Of a stretch of 23,563 bases of DNA, positions 14,933-21,481 are shown one piece after another (within the stretch, counting starts at the first letter, position 1; every line of letters begins with the position of its first letter). The notes under the pieces were generated by a model that did not search any database, had not been told where the DNA came from, and worked only from the letters and a program-made list of their open reading frames with translations. Origin of the DNA: Patescibacteria group bacterium (GTDB taxonomy: Bacteria > Patescibacteriota > Microgenomatia > UBA8517); contig JAHKAL010000010.1 of NCBI GenBank assembly GCA_018826545.1, forward strand, positions 1-23,563, read 5' to 3'. The translations under genes and the position numbers were made by a program.

Positions 14933-16340
14933 TATTTTCACCCCCTTTCTGCATAACATCCTCTATTATTGGTTTTAATGTCTCATCGTAATAAGGTTCT
15001 CCTTTTTCATTAACTCTCCAAACACCTTTTGCCCATTCACCAGTATAAGGATTGTAAGTGCACCTGGGATAGGGGGCAGTAAGATATTGTCCATTCCCTT
15101 GGTTTGCTCCTTCAGAAAGCGGTCGACAATCAAAACACGCATACCTATACTCACAATCCTGACAAACTAATACATTATCCTTTGTGCTTTTCCAAACTGA
15201 TTTAAGATTGTCTCCTGAAACAACTTGTGTAAGAGTCGTTTTCTGAGTATTGCCAACTATCATACTCCTCGAAAAAATACAGGGGAGAACGTCTCCATTA
15301 TCCGTAATGGCAGTTTTGCCCAAAAGGCAAGGGTGTCCGGAGACATTCCTTGATAAAACATCTTTTGTAATTGAAAAACTAGGTGACAACATCAGACTAT
15401 ATTTCACAATAGATTCTCTAGTTGGCATTATTGATGGATTATCTCCTCTCCCGTTAGGTCTTAAAACATCGGGCTGTTTATGAGAAAATCCCATTTCTTC
15501 TACGAACTTCTGAGTCTGGTTAATTGTCTCTTCATTCGGACGCATCAACACGGTCTCAACCCTGACGGGGACACCGACATCTTGCAAAAGCTTTAACGCC
15601 TCCATTGTCTTCCTAAAACTACCTGGGGTTTTTGTTATTGAATCATGTATGATTTCATCGTTCGAATAAAGGGATACGGCAACATTTAAACCAAGTGTTT
15701 TAATTTTTTGAACTTTTTCTTTAGTAAGTAATGTGCCATTTGTAAAGATCTCGATAAATTCAAAACCAACAGATCTAGCGTATTCAACAAGATCAAACAC
15801 CGTTTCATTATTTTCACCCTTGTATAACGTTGGTTCACCTCCAATAAACTGACATTTTCTACATCCCAAAGAATAAGATTCATTAATTAATTGTTTCCAT
15901 CTCTCAAAAGAAATTTTTCTATCGACTTTTTGAGGTTCGGAAACCTTGTCTTCTCCAGCTGGGATACCCATCTCTTTTCTGTAGGTAGATGGCATACATT
16001 CCGCATAACAATGAATACAACTTTCATTACAGTCGTCAGAAACAATTTCAAACCAAACAAATTGTAGAGAAGGACTTTGTAGAAGCTTTGGAAGTATTTT
16101 CTTTCTATCACTTTTTTCTTTAGATACTAAATTCATCAGTTCAAGTTTTTTCCAGAATTCTGGATTTTCAGTTTCTCCTGTTAAGATATCACAGGCAGAT
16201 TGATTAATTGAATAAATATTAGAAGAATTTAAATCATAGATTGCTCCTCTTGACACTCCTGGGACAAAAAAGACACCATCTTTAAACGTGTATTCACCCG
16301 AAAATAAATGTTCTTTAATATCCAGGTTACGTTCTTTCAT
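14922..16340 (-). CDS. Radical SAM/SPASM peptide maturase
   Basis: A 472-residue predicted RiPP-modifying radical SAM enzyme. Residues about 15-75 look like a PqqD-type leader-binding domain (FKDGVFFVPGVSRGAIYDLN ... INQSACDIL). The 4Fe-4S/SAM motif is C104-x3-C108-x2-C111, followed by a GGEPTLY SAM-binding segment. The C-terminal SPASM region carries many Cys: HPCLLG near 337, a VLPC about 16 residues on, VCQDCEYRYACFDC near 390-403 and PRCTYN near 427, enough for two auxiliary clusters. SPASM enzymes of this type form thioether, C-C or related links in peptides. The precursor follows directly and overlaps. No protease, transporter or second enzyme is in this unit. Confidence 0.88.
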   Translation of the reverse strand: MKERNLDIKEHLFSGEYTFKDGVFFVPGVSRGAIYDLNSSNIYSINQSACDILTGETENPEFWKKLELMNLVSKEKSDRKKILPKLLQSPSLQFVWFEIVSDDCNESCIHCYAECMPSTYRKEMGIPAGEDKVSEPQKVDRKISFERWKQLINESYSLGCRKCQFIGGEPTLYKGENNETVFDLVEYARSVGFEFIEIFTNGTLLTKEKVQKIKTLGLNVAVSLYSNDEIIHDSITKTPGSFRKTMEALKLLQDVGVPVRVETVLMRPNEETINQTQKFVEEMGFSHKQPDVLRPNGRGDNPSIMPTRESIVKYSLMLSPSFSITKDVLSRNVSGHPCLLGKTAITDNGDVLPCIFSRSMIVGNTQKTTLTQVVSGDNLKSVWKSTKDNVLVCQDCEYRYACFDCRPLSEGANQGNGQYLTAPYPRCTYNPYTGEWAKGVWRVNEKGEPYYDETLKPIIEDVMQKGGENNES

Positions 16341-16379
16341 GGTCGCGCTGAATATAGGCTAGAACCATTGAGTTGTCAA
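16341..16379 (-). promoter_or_regulatory. Promoter of the radical SAM unit
   Basis: On the minus strand a perfect TTGACA (16379-16374), a 17-nt spacer and TATATT (16356-16351) stand 10 nt before the ATG. This is the best -35/-10 pair in the window. The spacer contains ATGGTTCTAGCC, similar to the palindromic GGTTCTAGACC of family A, so a regulator could bind between the boxes. There is no Shine-Dalgarno site. Confidence 0.7.
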
Positions 16380-16429
16380 GTTATCTAAATATTATTCTTT
16401 AAATATGCCCTAAATAATATTACAGGATT

Positions 16430-16490
16430 AAATGGTTCGAATCCCGTTTCTGTCACTGGTTATGGGTTCATTTGGTTCAAATCCCATTTA
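16430..16490. other. Two tRNA T-arm-like motifs in tandem
   Basis: TGGTTCGAATCCCGTTT (from 16433) and TGGTTCAAATCCCATTT (from 16473) are two near-copies 40 nt apart, each with the T-loop pattern GGTTCRANTCC. Neither has a matching acceptor, D-arm or anticodon arm upstream. They look like decayed tRNA 3' pieces or an unrelated direct repeat. The whole gap 16341-16852 holds the promoter above, these motifs, a family B copy, a reverse T-loop-like motif and a family A copy; I see no gene in it. Confidence 0.35.
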
Positions 16491-16567
16491 CTCTTAAATA
16501 ATATCCTTATAACTCAGCCTTAAAGTGAATTAATTTAACTAGCATAAACTGGTCGTTTTTGGTCAAG
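16486..16567. repeat. Dispersed intergenic repeat, family B copy 2
   Basis: Aligns over about 80 bp with 3035-3118 at roughly 70 percent identity (shared AAATAATAT, TATAA, CAGCCTTAA-like, ACTAG, AAACTGGTC-like blocks). The two copies are 13 kb apart in the same orientation. Confidence 0.55.
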
Positions 16568-16571
16568 GTAA

Positions 16572-16632
16572 AAGAGATTCGAACGAAGGATTTTTGAGGG
16601 TAACAAACCGTTATAATCCTCACTTTCCAAAA
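16572..16632 (-). other. Degenerate tRNA-like sequence on the minus strand
   Basis: Read in reverse, the stretch holds GGATTATAACGG, GGTTTGTTACCC and CCTTCGTTCGAATCTC, which recall in order a D/anticodon region and a T-loop. The stems do not pair properly (only 2-3 bp each), so it is not a working tRNA as far as I can see. It is a third T-loop-like motif within about 150 nt of the two upstream. Confidence 0.25.
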
Positions 16633-16673
16633 TTGGTCTTTTGAAAGAAAACATGGGATATTCGAGAAATTAG

Positions 16674-16795
16674 GGTCACTAGAGGTGCCCGTCTTGGCTG
16701 AGCATTATGGTCTAGAACCATATAGACCCATAACCTATTATCCCAAGTGTACCACATCCAAGGCTAAATGAGACATTTGGGACACTATAAAAGGC
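16674..16795. repeat. Family A intergenic repeat, full-length copy
   Basis: The best-preserved copy, about 120 bp. From left: GGTCACTAGAGGTGCCC, CTTGGCTGAGCATTATGG, TCTAGAACCATATAG, CCCATAACCTATTATCCC, CCAAGGCTAAATGAGACA, TTTGGGACACTATAAAAGG. It has no gene start within about 300 bp on the side its left end faces, and the right-hand neighbour is convergent. So this copy is not an obvious promoter, which favours a mobile or structural element over a plain regulatory site. Confidence 0.75.
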
Positions 16796-16852
16796 AATAC
16801 CTTAAATAACAGACTTGATGTAGTTTGATATAGTCTTGTGTCTGAAACAAAA

Positions 16853-17071
16853 TTAGGACGATCCATGAGGCCCTCTGGTTGCCCGTCCTTCAGAACCAGA
16901 TTTGGGGAAAAAACCGAGCTCTCGCTCTAGGAATTCAACATCTTCTGGATCAGTAATGGCCTTTTTATCTGACATACCGGTATTTGTCTCATTATCATCC
17001 GACTTCACCCTTAAACTCTTGATACAGACTTTAATTTTTTCTATGATTCCTACCGAGGGTCTTTCTGTCAT
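16853..17071 (-). CDS. Small acidic/basic peptide downstream of the PLP decarboxylase
   Basis: A 72-residue peptide I do not recognise. The N-terminus is a basic helix (GIIEKIKVCIKSLRVK), the middle is acidic and polar, then DVEFLERELGFFPKSG and a Gly/Ser/Arg tail ending GPHGSS. It starts 18 nt after the decarboxylase stop, on the same strand, so it is probably last in the ATP-grasp/decarboxylase operon. There is no clear ribosome binding site; translation could begin at an internal Met at residue 33. Its size and position would suit a substrate or carrier peptide for the ATP-grasp ligase. It lacks the acyl-carrier DSL motif and the C-terminal acidic tail of LysW. It may also be a chance frame. 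Confidence 0.45.
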   Translation of the reverse strand: MTERPSVGIIEKIKVCIKSLRVKSDDNETNTGMSDKKAITDPEDVEFLERELGFFPKSGSEGRATRGPHGSS

Positions 17072-17089
17072 TTGGCGTAGTGTATAGTA

Positions 17090-18367
17090 CTATATCCGAT
17101 TAATCAATTTCTCATCTTTTACTTCCCAATCAAGAATAGTCTTAAAATAATCTTCTGGTTCTTCGGCGCGCCGAATCTGTCTAAACAAACCATCTGTTTG
17201 GAGTAAAAATTCTGCTGGGCGAAGCTTTCCATTAAAATCAAACACTTTACTACGACCATAAGCTCCAACATCGTGAATCACAACAATATCTCCGGGGTTA
17301 AGAACGGGTAATTTACGATTAATTGCAAATTTATCATTATTCTCACACAGTGAACCAACGACATCGTAAATCTCTTTTAACCCACCACTCTCTTTTCCCA
17401 GAACACTAATGTGATGATATGAACCATACATTCCGGGTCTCATCAAATCTGCCATTGAAGCATCAAGTCCCGCAAAACGCTTATAACTTTCTTTTATATG
17501 TCTAACGGTAGTTACAAGGTACCCATGTTGTCCGGTAACAAACCTTCCACCCTCCATAAAAAGTTTACATTGTGCCATATCCCCACCAGATACCAATTTC
17601 TCATAAATATTGTGTATTTTTCCAGCAACATCTTCCAAATTGATTGGTTTTTGGTAAGGACGATAAGGAATACCGATGCCACCACCCATGTCGATAAATT
17701 CCAAATTAATTCCGGTGGTTTTTCGTAATTCCACTGCAATATCAAAACAAAGTTTAACCGTATCTATAAAATGATCAGCATTCAAGTCGTTTGACATTAT
17801 CATCATATGCAATCCAAATCGTTTGATTCCTTTTTTAAGTGCCTGTTTATAAGTTTCAAACAGTTGATCTTTCCTCATACCAAATTTATCTTCTACAAGG
17901 TGCTCCCAAGTTATAAGTCCATTGTTCCTGGTTGGTCCTGGATTGTAACGAAGACATAGTACTTCAGGTAAACCCGCTAAATTTTCTAGATACAACAGAT
18001 GATTTGGGTCATCGAGATTTATAATAGCCTCCATTTGCCTGGCTTTCTTAAACTCCTCTTGCCCCGTATCGTTTGATGTAAGCATTACAGACTCACCAGT
18101 CAATCCTACGCCCTCTGCAACCATTAGTTCAGGCACAGAGCAGCAATCCACATTACACCCCTCTTCTTTTAAGATATTAATAATTTCTGGATTTGGTATT
18201 GCCTTAATCGGAAAGTATTCTTTAAAACCCTTATTCCACGAAAAGTTTTTGTATAAAGCACGAACAGAATTTCTTATTCCTTGTTCGTGATATATGTAAA
18301 ATGGAGTCGGATACTGTCGTACTAAATTTTGAATCTGTTTAGGGGTGAATGGAATAGGCTTATTCAT
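17090..18367 (-). CDS. Fold-III PLP-dependent decarboxylase (LysA-like)
   Basis: A 425-residue enzyme of the diaminopimelate/ornithine decarboxylase fold. PLP Lys is K55 in EYFPIKAIPNP. Other family marks are CSVPEL, FIDMGGGIGIPY (phosphate-binding Gly loop), EGGRFVTGQ, the catalytic Cys near 341 in SLCENND, and DVGAYGRS with RPAEFLL at the end. All residues needed for catalysis seem present, but it departs from true LysA at several places (CENND for CESxD, EGGR for EPGR). Its partner is not a lysine gene but a RimK-like ATP-grasp whose stop overlaps its start by one base (TAATG). Fold-III decarboxylases paired with ATP-grasp ligases are known in secondary metabolism, e.g. BtrK with BtrJ. Diaminopimelate decarboxylase for lysine remains possible. 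Confidence 0.8.
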   Translation of the reverse strand: MNKPIPFTPKQIQNLVRQYPTPFYIYHEQGIRNSVRALYKNFSWNKGFKEYFPIKAIPNPEIINILKEEGCNVDCCSVPELMVAEGVGLTGESVMLTSNDTGQEEFKKARQMEAIINLDDPNHLLYLENLAGLPEVLCLRYNPGPTRNNGLITWEHLVEDKFGMRKDQLFETYKQALKKGIKRFGLHMMIMSNDLNADHFIDTVKLCFDIAVELRKTTGINLEFIDMGGGIGIPYRPYQKPINLEDVAGKIHNIYEKLVSGGDMAQCKLFMEGGRFVTGQHGYLVTTVRHIKESYKRFAGLDASMADLMRPGMYGSYHHISVLGKESGGLKEIYDVVGSLCENNDKFAINRKLPVLNPGDIVVIHDVGAYGRSKVFDFNGKLRPAEFLLQTDGLFRQIRRAEEPEDYFKTILDWEVKDEKLINRI

Positions 18368-19224
18368 TACTTTTGAGGTCTTGCGTTTCTCTCGATGTGA
18401 TCCATTATAATTTTAGGTGTATCGATTCCAAATTCGTCATAGGGATCTCTAAATCCAGGGGCAGCATTAACCTCCAAAAGAACATATTTCCCATTACTTT
18501 GGATATAATCAATTCCATTAAAATAGAGGCCGGCTTTTTTTGAAACCGTCAGGGCAAAATTGTACAAATCCTTTTTGACAAGAACCAGCTCATAACGGGA
18601 AGTCGTACCTTCTCCGGTTCGCCACGAATCAGGTATTCTTAAATAGGCACAGATTATTTTAAAATCGGAGCCATGATTAAGGGTTAAAACCCTACCAACA
18701 CCATCGGTGAAAGGGATGTATTTTTGGACTATTAAGCCTTTTGATTCTTTATATTTGTCTGCTGCCTCTTGTGGTGAAATTCTATCAATACCTTTAGCCC
18801 ACCAGCTGAAAGGGTCTTTAATAACTACATACTCATCAGGCATGAATTTTCTAATAACCTCACCATTGTTCGATCCATCTAAATTGTATGACTCGGGAAC
18901 CAAATCTGACATAAGCGCATGGGTTTTTCTCTTGTCCATTGAATTCATAATAGCCTCAGGAGGATCGACCATTAACGGAACTTTTCCTCCTTCTGATTGT
19001 CGCCTCTCATATTCTCCCTTCAAATCCTCATAAAAGGCGGTACTTGTTATAGCGCTTAAATCGATGTGGACATCACAATCTAACAAGCTCTTTAGCGATG
19101 GAAGATTGGTTTCGTCAAAAACAGAGATATAATGCTCTCTTTTGGCTATCTCAGAAATAAGTAGGGGCATGCTCTCCCAAAAGATTTTGGAGGTTAAAAG
19201 GTTGACTGACAGTCGCTCTTTCAT
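18367..19224 (-). CDS. RimK/glutathione synthetase-like ATP-grasp ligase
   Basis: A 285-residue ATP-grasp enzyme that would join a carboxylate to an amine through an acyl phosphate. The ATP-grasp core runs from about residue 95. VVIKDPFSWWAKGI near 133-146 supplies the ATP-binding Lys, LIVQKYIPF the hinge Glu/Gln region, and LLEVNAAPGFRDP near 250-262 the metal-binding E-x-N and the GFR seen in RimK/LysX proteins. It heads a tight operon with the fold-III decarboxylase and possibly the 72-residue peptide. TATACT lies 10 nt before the ATG with no Shine-Dalgarno site. Substrate peptide or amino acid is unknown; graspetide-type macrocyclisation is less likely because no typical precursor is seen. 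Confidence 0.8.
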   Translation of the reverse strand: MKERLSVNLLTSKIFWESMPLLISEIAKREHYISVFDETNLPSLKSLLDCDVHIDLSAITSTAFYEDLKGEYERRQSEGGKVPLMVDPPEAIMNSMDKRKTHALMSDLVPESYNLDGSNNGEVIRKFMPDEYVVIKDPFSWWAKGIDRISPQEAADKYKESKGLIVQKYIPFTDGVGRVLTLNHGSDFKIICAYLRIPDSWRTGEGTTSRYELVLVKKDLYNFALTVSKKAGLYFNGIDYIQSNGKYVLLEVNAAPGFRDPYDEFGIDTPKIIMDHIERNARPQK

Positions 19225-19307
19225 AAGTGAGGCTAGTATACCACACGAAAGGATTAATTGACATAGTTTGTTCTAGTCTTTTGTGATAGAATTGACAAAT
19301 TCTAGCT
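19225..19307. promoter_or_regulatory. Divergent promoter region between the two ATP-grasp operons
   Basis: An 83-nt gap between divergent starts. Minus strand: TATACT (19240-19235), 10 nt from the ATG. Plus strand: TGATAGAAT (19284-19292), an extended -10, 16 nt from the ATG at 19308; a perfect TTGACA at 19258-19263 is too far (23 nt) for an ordinary pair with it. Both transcripts would have almost no leader. Shared control of the two operons is likely from this geometry. Confidence 0.5.
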
Positions 19308-20657
19308 ATGGGAAATTCAGTACTTTTCTTCGAGAAATATCCTTTTATGGGAGTTGAGTTATTCGGCCTGTTGGGCAATAACTACCGTCTATTGTCATAT
19401 TATGATGATGATTGTTACAAGATGCTTAAAAAATCAGGTTATCCAGTCATAACTTATGGCAATGTCAATTTCCTTGAAACCATAGATTCTGACAAAGCAG
19501 TTGGATTTATACTCTCCGACAACCAATATCTCAAAAAAACCATAAAAGAGGACGGAAATGACGACAAAGCTTTATTCTTTTATATGAGTGAGGAAATGGA
19601 TAAGTTGTGTAAAAGACAGAAAATCAAAATGGTCCTTCCTTCGTATACTGTACAGGAAAGGATGGGCAATAAACTATTTTTGCAGGATATTTGTAAAAAA
19701 TTGGGGATAGAAGTAAATAAATCTATCTCGATTAATAAAGTAGATGAAGATGTCTCTAAAATTTATACAAAATGTTTAGATGAACTAGAAACTCCATTTA
19801 TAGTACAAGGGGGTCTGGGTGTTTCCGGAGAAGATACGTTTATTATTAATTCGGAACAAGAATTAACTAATTACTTACCAAAATTAAGCAATAAATTTAG
19901 GGCCAGTAAATTTCTTAAAAAGAATATTCCTCTGTCTGTCCATATCTGTATAACTAAAGATAAAACTTATTACGAAGGCCCATACATTCAGCTTGTGGGT
20001 TTTAGGGAGTTAGCAAAAAATCCATTTCAATTTACAGGAAACGATACAAATCAAAAAATTATTACTGAAGATATTAAGAAAATAATATTTGAATTAAGCA
20101 AGAAATTATCAAAGTATGCAGAAAGTGAGGGATACTTGGGAATCCTGGGTATCGATTTTCTTTGGAACTTAGAAACCGAAAAAGTTTATGTTCAGGAGAT
20201 AAACAGTAGACTTGTTGGCTTAACACGTTTACTTACTGGAATACAAAAGGAACAGAAAATAATCCCCGATCTTGTGCGGCATATAAATGAGTTTACTAAA
20301 TTAAAGATCAACAAAAACTATCAAAGCAAAAAAATAAGTCTATCAAAAAATAATTATTCACAGATATACATCTCACATAATTCAGATAATGAAGTTCTCG
20401 TCAAAAAATATTTATTACCTGGAATTTATAAAATCACTGGAAATGGTTTGGTGAGAACTAAAAACTCTCTTTTTGTTTCAGATATGAATCCAGATGAAAT
20501 ACTTGTAAATTTTTCCATTTATGGGGGTACAAAATTACATGCAGATCAGGTTATGTTTAAAATCATTCTGAAGTCTTCAGTATTAAGTGAAAATAAATAT
20601 GAATTAAATGAAAACTTAGTTAAAATAATTAAGACATTAAAATCTGAAATATTATGA
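19308..20657 (+). CDS. ATP-grasp family ligase (449 aa)
   Basis: A carbamoyl-phosphate-synthase/PylC-like ATP-grasp protein. The N-terminal 120 residues form a Rossmann-type pre-domain (GNSVLFFEKYPFMGVELFGL). The ATP-grasp core begins at NKLFLQDICKKLGIE. PFIVQGGLGVSGED near 163-177 is the ATP-lid Gly loop and YVQEINSRLVG near 293-305 gives the metal-binding E-x-N. A C-terminal extension of about 130 residues has no motif I know. Its stop overlaps the next gene's start by 4 nt (ATGA). The gene starts divergently from the other ATP-grasp operon. It probably makes an amide or peptide bond on a small molecule or peptide; the substrate is unknown. Confidence 0.75.
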   Translation: MGNSVLFFEKYPFMGVELFGLLGNNYRLLSYYDDDCYKMLKKSGYPVITYGNVNFLETIDSDKAVGFILSDNQYLKKTIKEDGNDDKALFFYMSEEMDKLCKRQKIKMVLPSYTVQERMGNKLFLQDICKKLGIEVNKSISINKVDEDVSKIYTKCLDELETPFIVQGGLGVSGEDTFIINSEQELTNYLPKLSNKFRASKFLKKNIPLSVHICITKDKTYYEGPYIQLVGFRELAKNPFQFTGNDTNQKIITEDIKKIIFELSKKLSKYAESEGYLGILGIDFLWNLETEKVYVQEINSRLVGLTRLLTGIQKEQKIIPDLVRHINEFTKLKINKNYQSKKISLSKNNYSQIYISHNSDNEVLVKKYLLPGIYKITGNGLVRTKNSLFVSDMNPDEILVNFSIYGGTKLHADQVMFKIILKSSVLSENKYELNENLVKIIKTLKSEIL

Positions 20658-21481
20658 ATGAAACATTGTTGGACAAAATCATAGAAAACGGTTTATTAAC
20701 TCTTTCAAATACACATGGTGTGAATTTCCGTGTCGACAATATTATATTGGGTAAATCAATTTATACGATGAAAAATTGTGACAGGATATTTACTGACATG
20801 AATATTTGCCTAATACTTTTGGAGCAAGGTTATGGATTTACTTATTTTCAAGACGATATCGACTTCAAATTAGCAGAAAAATATGTTAATTGGGATCTAA
20901 GGGATGTTTTGAAAGAGGGAATTCCATTATTTTTCAAGGTAGCCTTAGCCGATGCAATCTATTCGGTAATTAACAATTTGAATCATAGATATAATTACAA
21001 ACATCTTACTGGTACTTTAAGACGCAAGGCGAAGCTGAGAGCCAGGGAGTTGGTAAAGGATATCCCCAGAGGATCGAGTGTGGTCTTGTTGGGAGCTGTA
21101 ACAGAAATTATTGATGAATGCGCAAAAAAGAAAATAAATTTATCTGTCCTAGATTTAGAGCCATCCAAAATTGGTCTTACAATTGATGATAATAAAGTGG
21201 AAGATTCTAGCAAAGTTTTTTTGGAGAAAATTAATAATGCCCAATATGTGGTAGCAACAGGAATGGTGTTTGTTTCCAGTACTGCAGATTTTCTTTTCGA
21301 TGAAGCCAAAAAAGATGTATTCAAGTTAATACTTTATATGGAGACAGGTTCTAATTTCGGAGGTGAATTAACAAAGTACGGAGCTTACAAGGTACTCTCT
21401 GAATTTTTCCCATATTATGATTTTAATGGTGACACAAGATATTTAGTACACAAGAAGAAAAGATTTCTAGGTATATTTTAA
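20654..21481 (+). CDS. DUF364-like Rossmann protein (putative heavy-metal chelatase fold)
   Basis: A 275-residue protein. The first ~120 residues end in a helix ADAIYSVINNLNH, as in the DUF4213 part of this family. Then comes a Rossmann-like domain: SSVVLLGAVTEIIDECAKK, NLSVLDLEPSKIG, NNAQYVVATGMVFVSSTADF, and a final ILYMETGSNFGGELTKYGA. This order matches DUF364 proteins, described as putative heavy-metal chelation domains. The match is by eye. It is translationally coupled (4-nt overlap) to the 449-residue ATP-grasp, so the two should act in one pathway. Its 3' end overlaps the end of lysS by 4 nt on the other strand. An opine- or metallophore-type role would be in keeping with the fold but is unproven. 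Confidence 0.6.
   Translation: MNETLLDKIIENGLLTLSNTHGVNFRVDNIILGKSIYTMKNCDRIFTDMNICLILLEQGYGFTYFQDDIDFKLAEKYVNWDLRDVLKEGIPLFFKVALADAIYSVINNLNHRYNYKHLTGTLRRKAKLRARELVKDIPRGSSVVLLGAVTEIIDECAKKKINLSVLDLEPSKIGLTIDDNKVEDSSKVFLEKINNAQYVVATGMVFVSSTADFLFDEAKKDVFKLILYMETGSNFGGELTKYGAYKVLSEFFPYYDFNGDTRYLVHKKKRFLGIF

Noticed and set aside
16383..16490. A complete tRNA gene at the T-loop-like motifs
   Set aside because: No matching acceptor stem, D-loop GG or anticodon stem could be placed at the required distances upstream.
3874..16795. CRISPR array formed by the recurring intergenic blocks
   Set aside because: Copies are kilobases apart, degenerate and not regularly spaced; there are no cas genes.
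17090..18367. Calling the decarboxylase lysA outright
   Set aside because: Key catalytic residues fit, but several signature positions differ and the operon partners are not lysine genes, so a symbol would claim too much.
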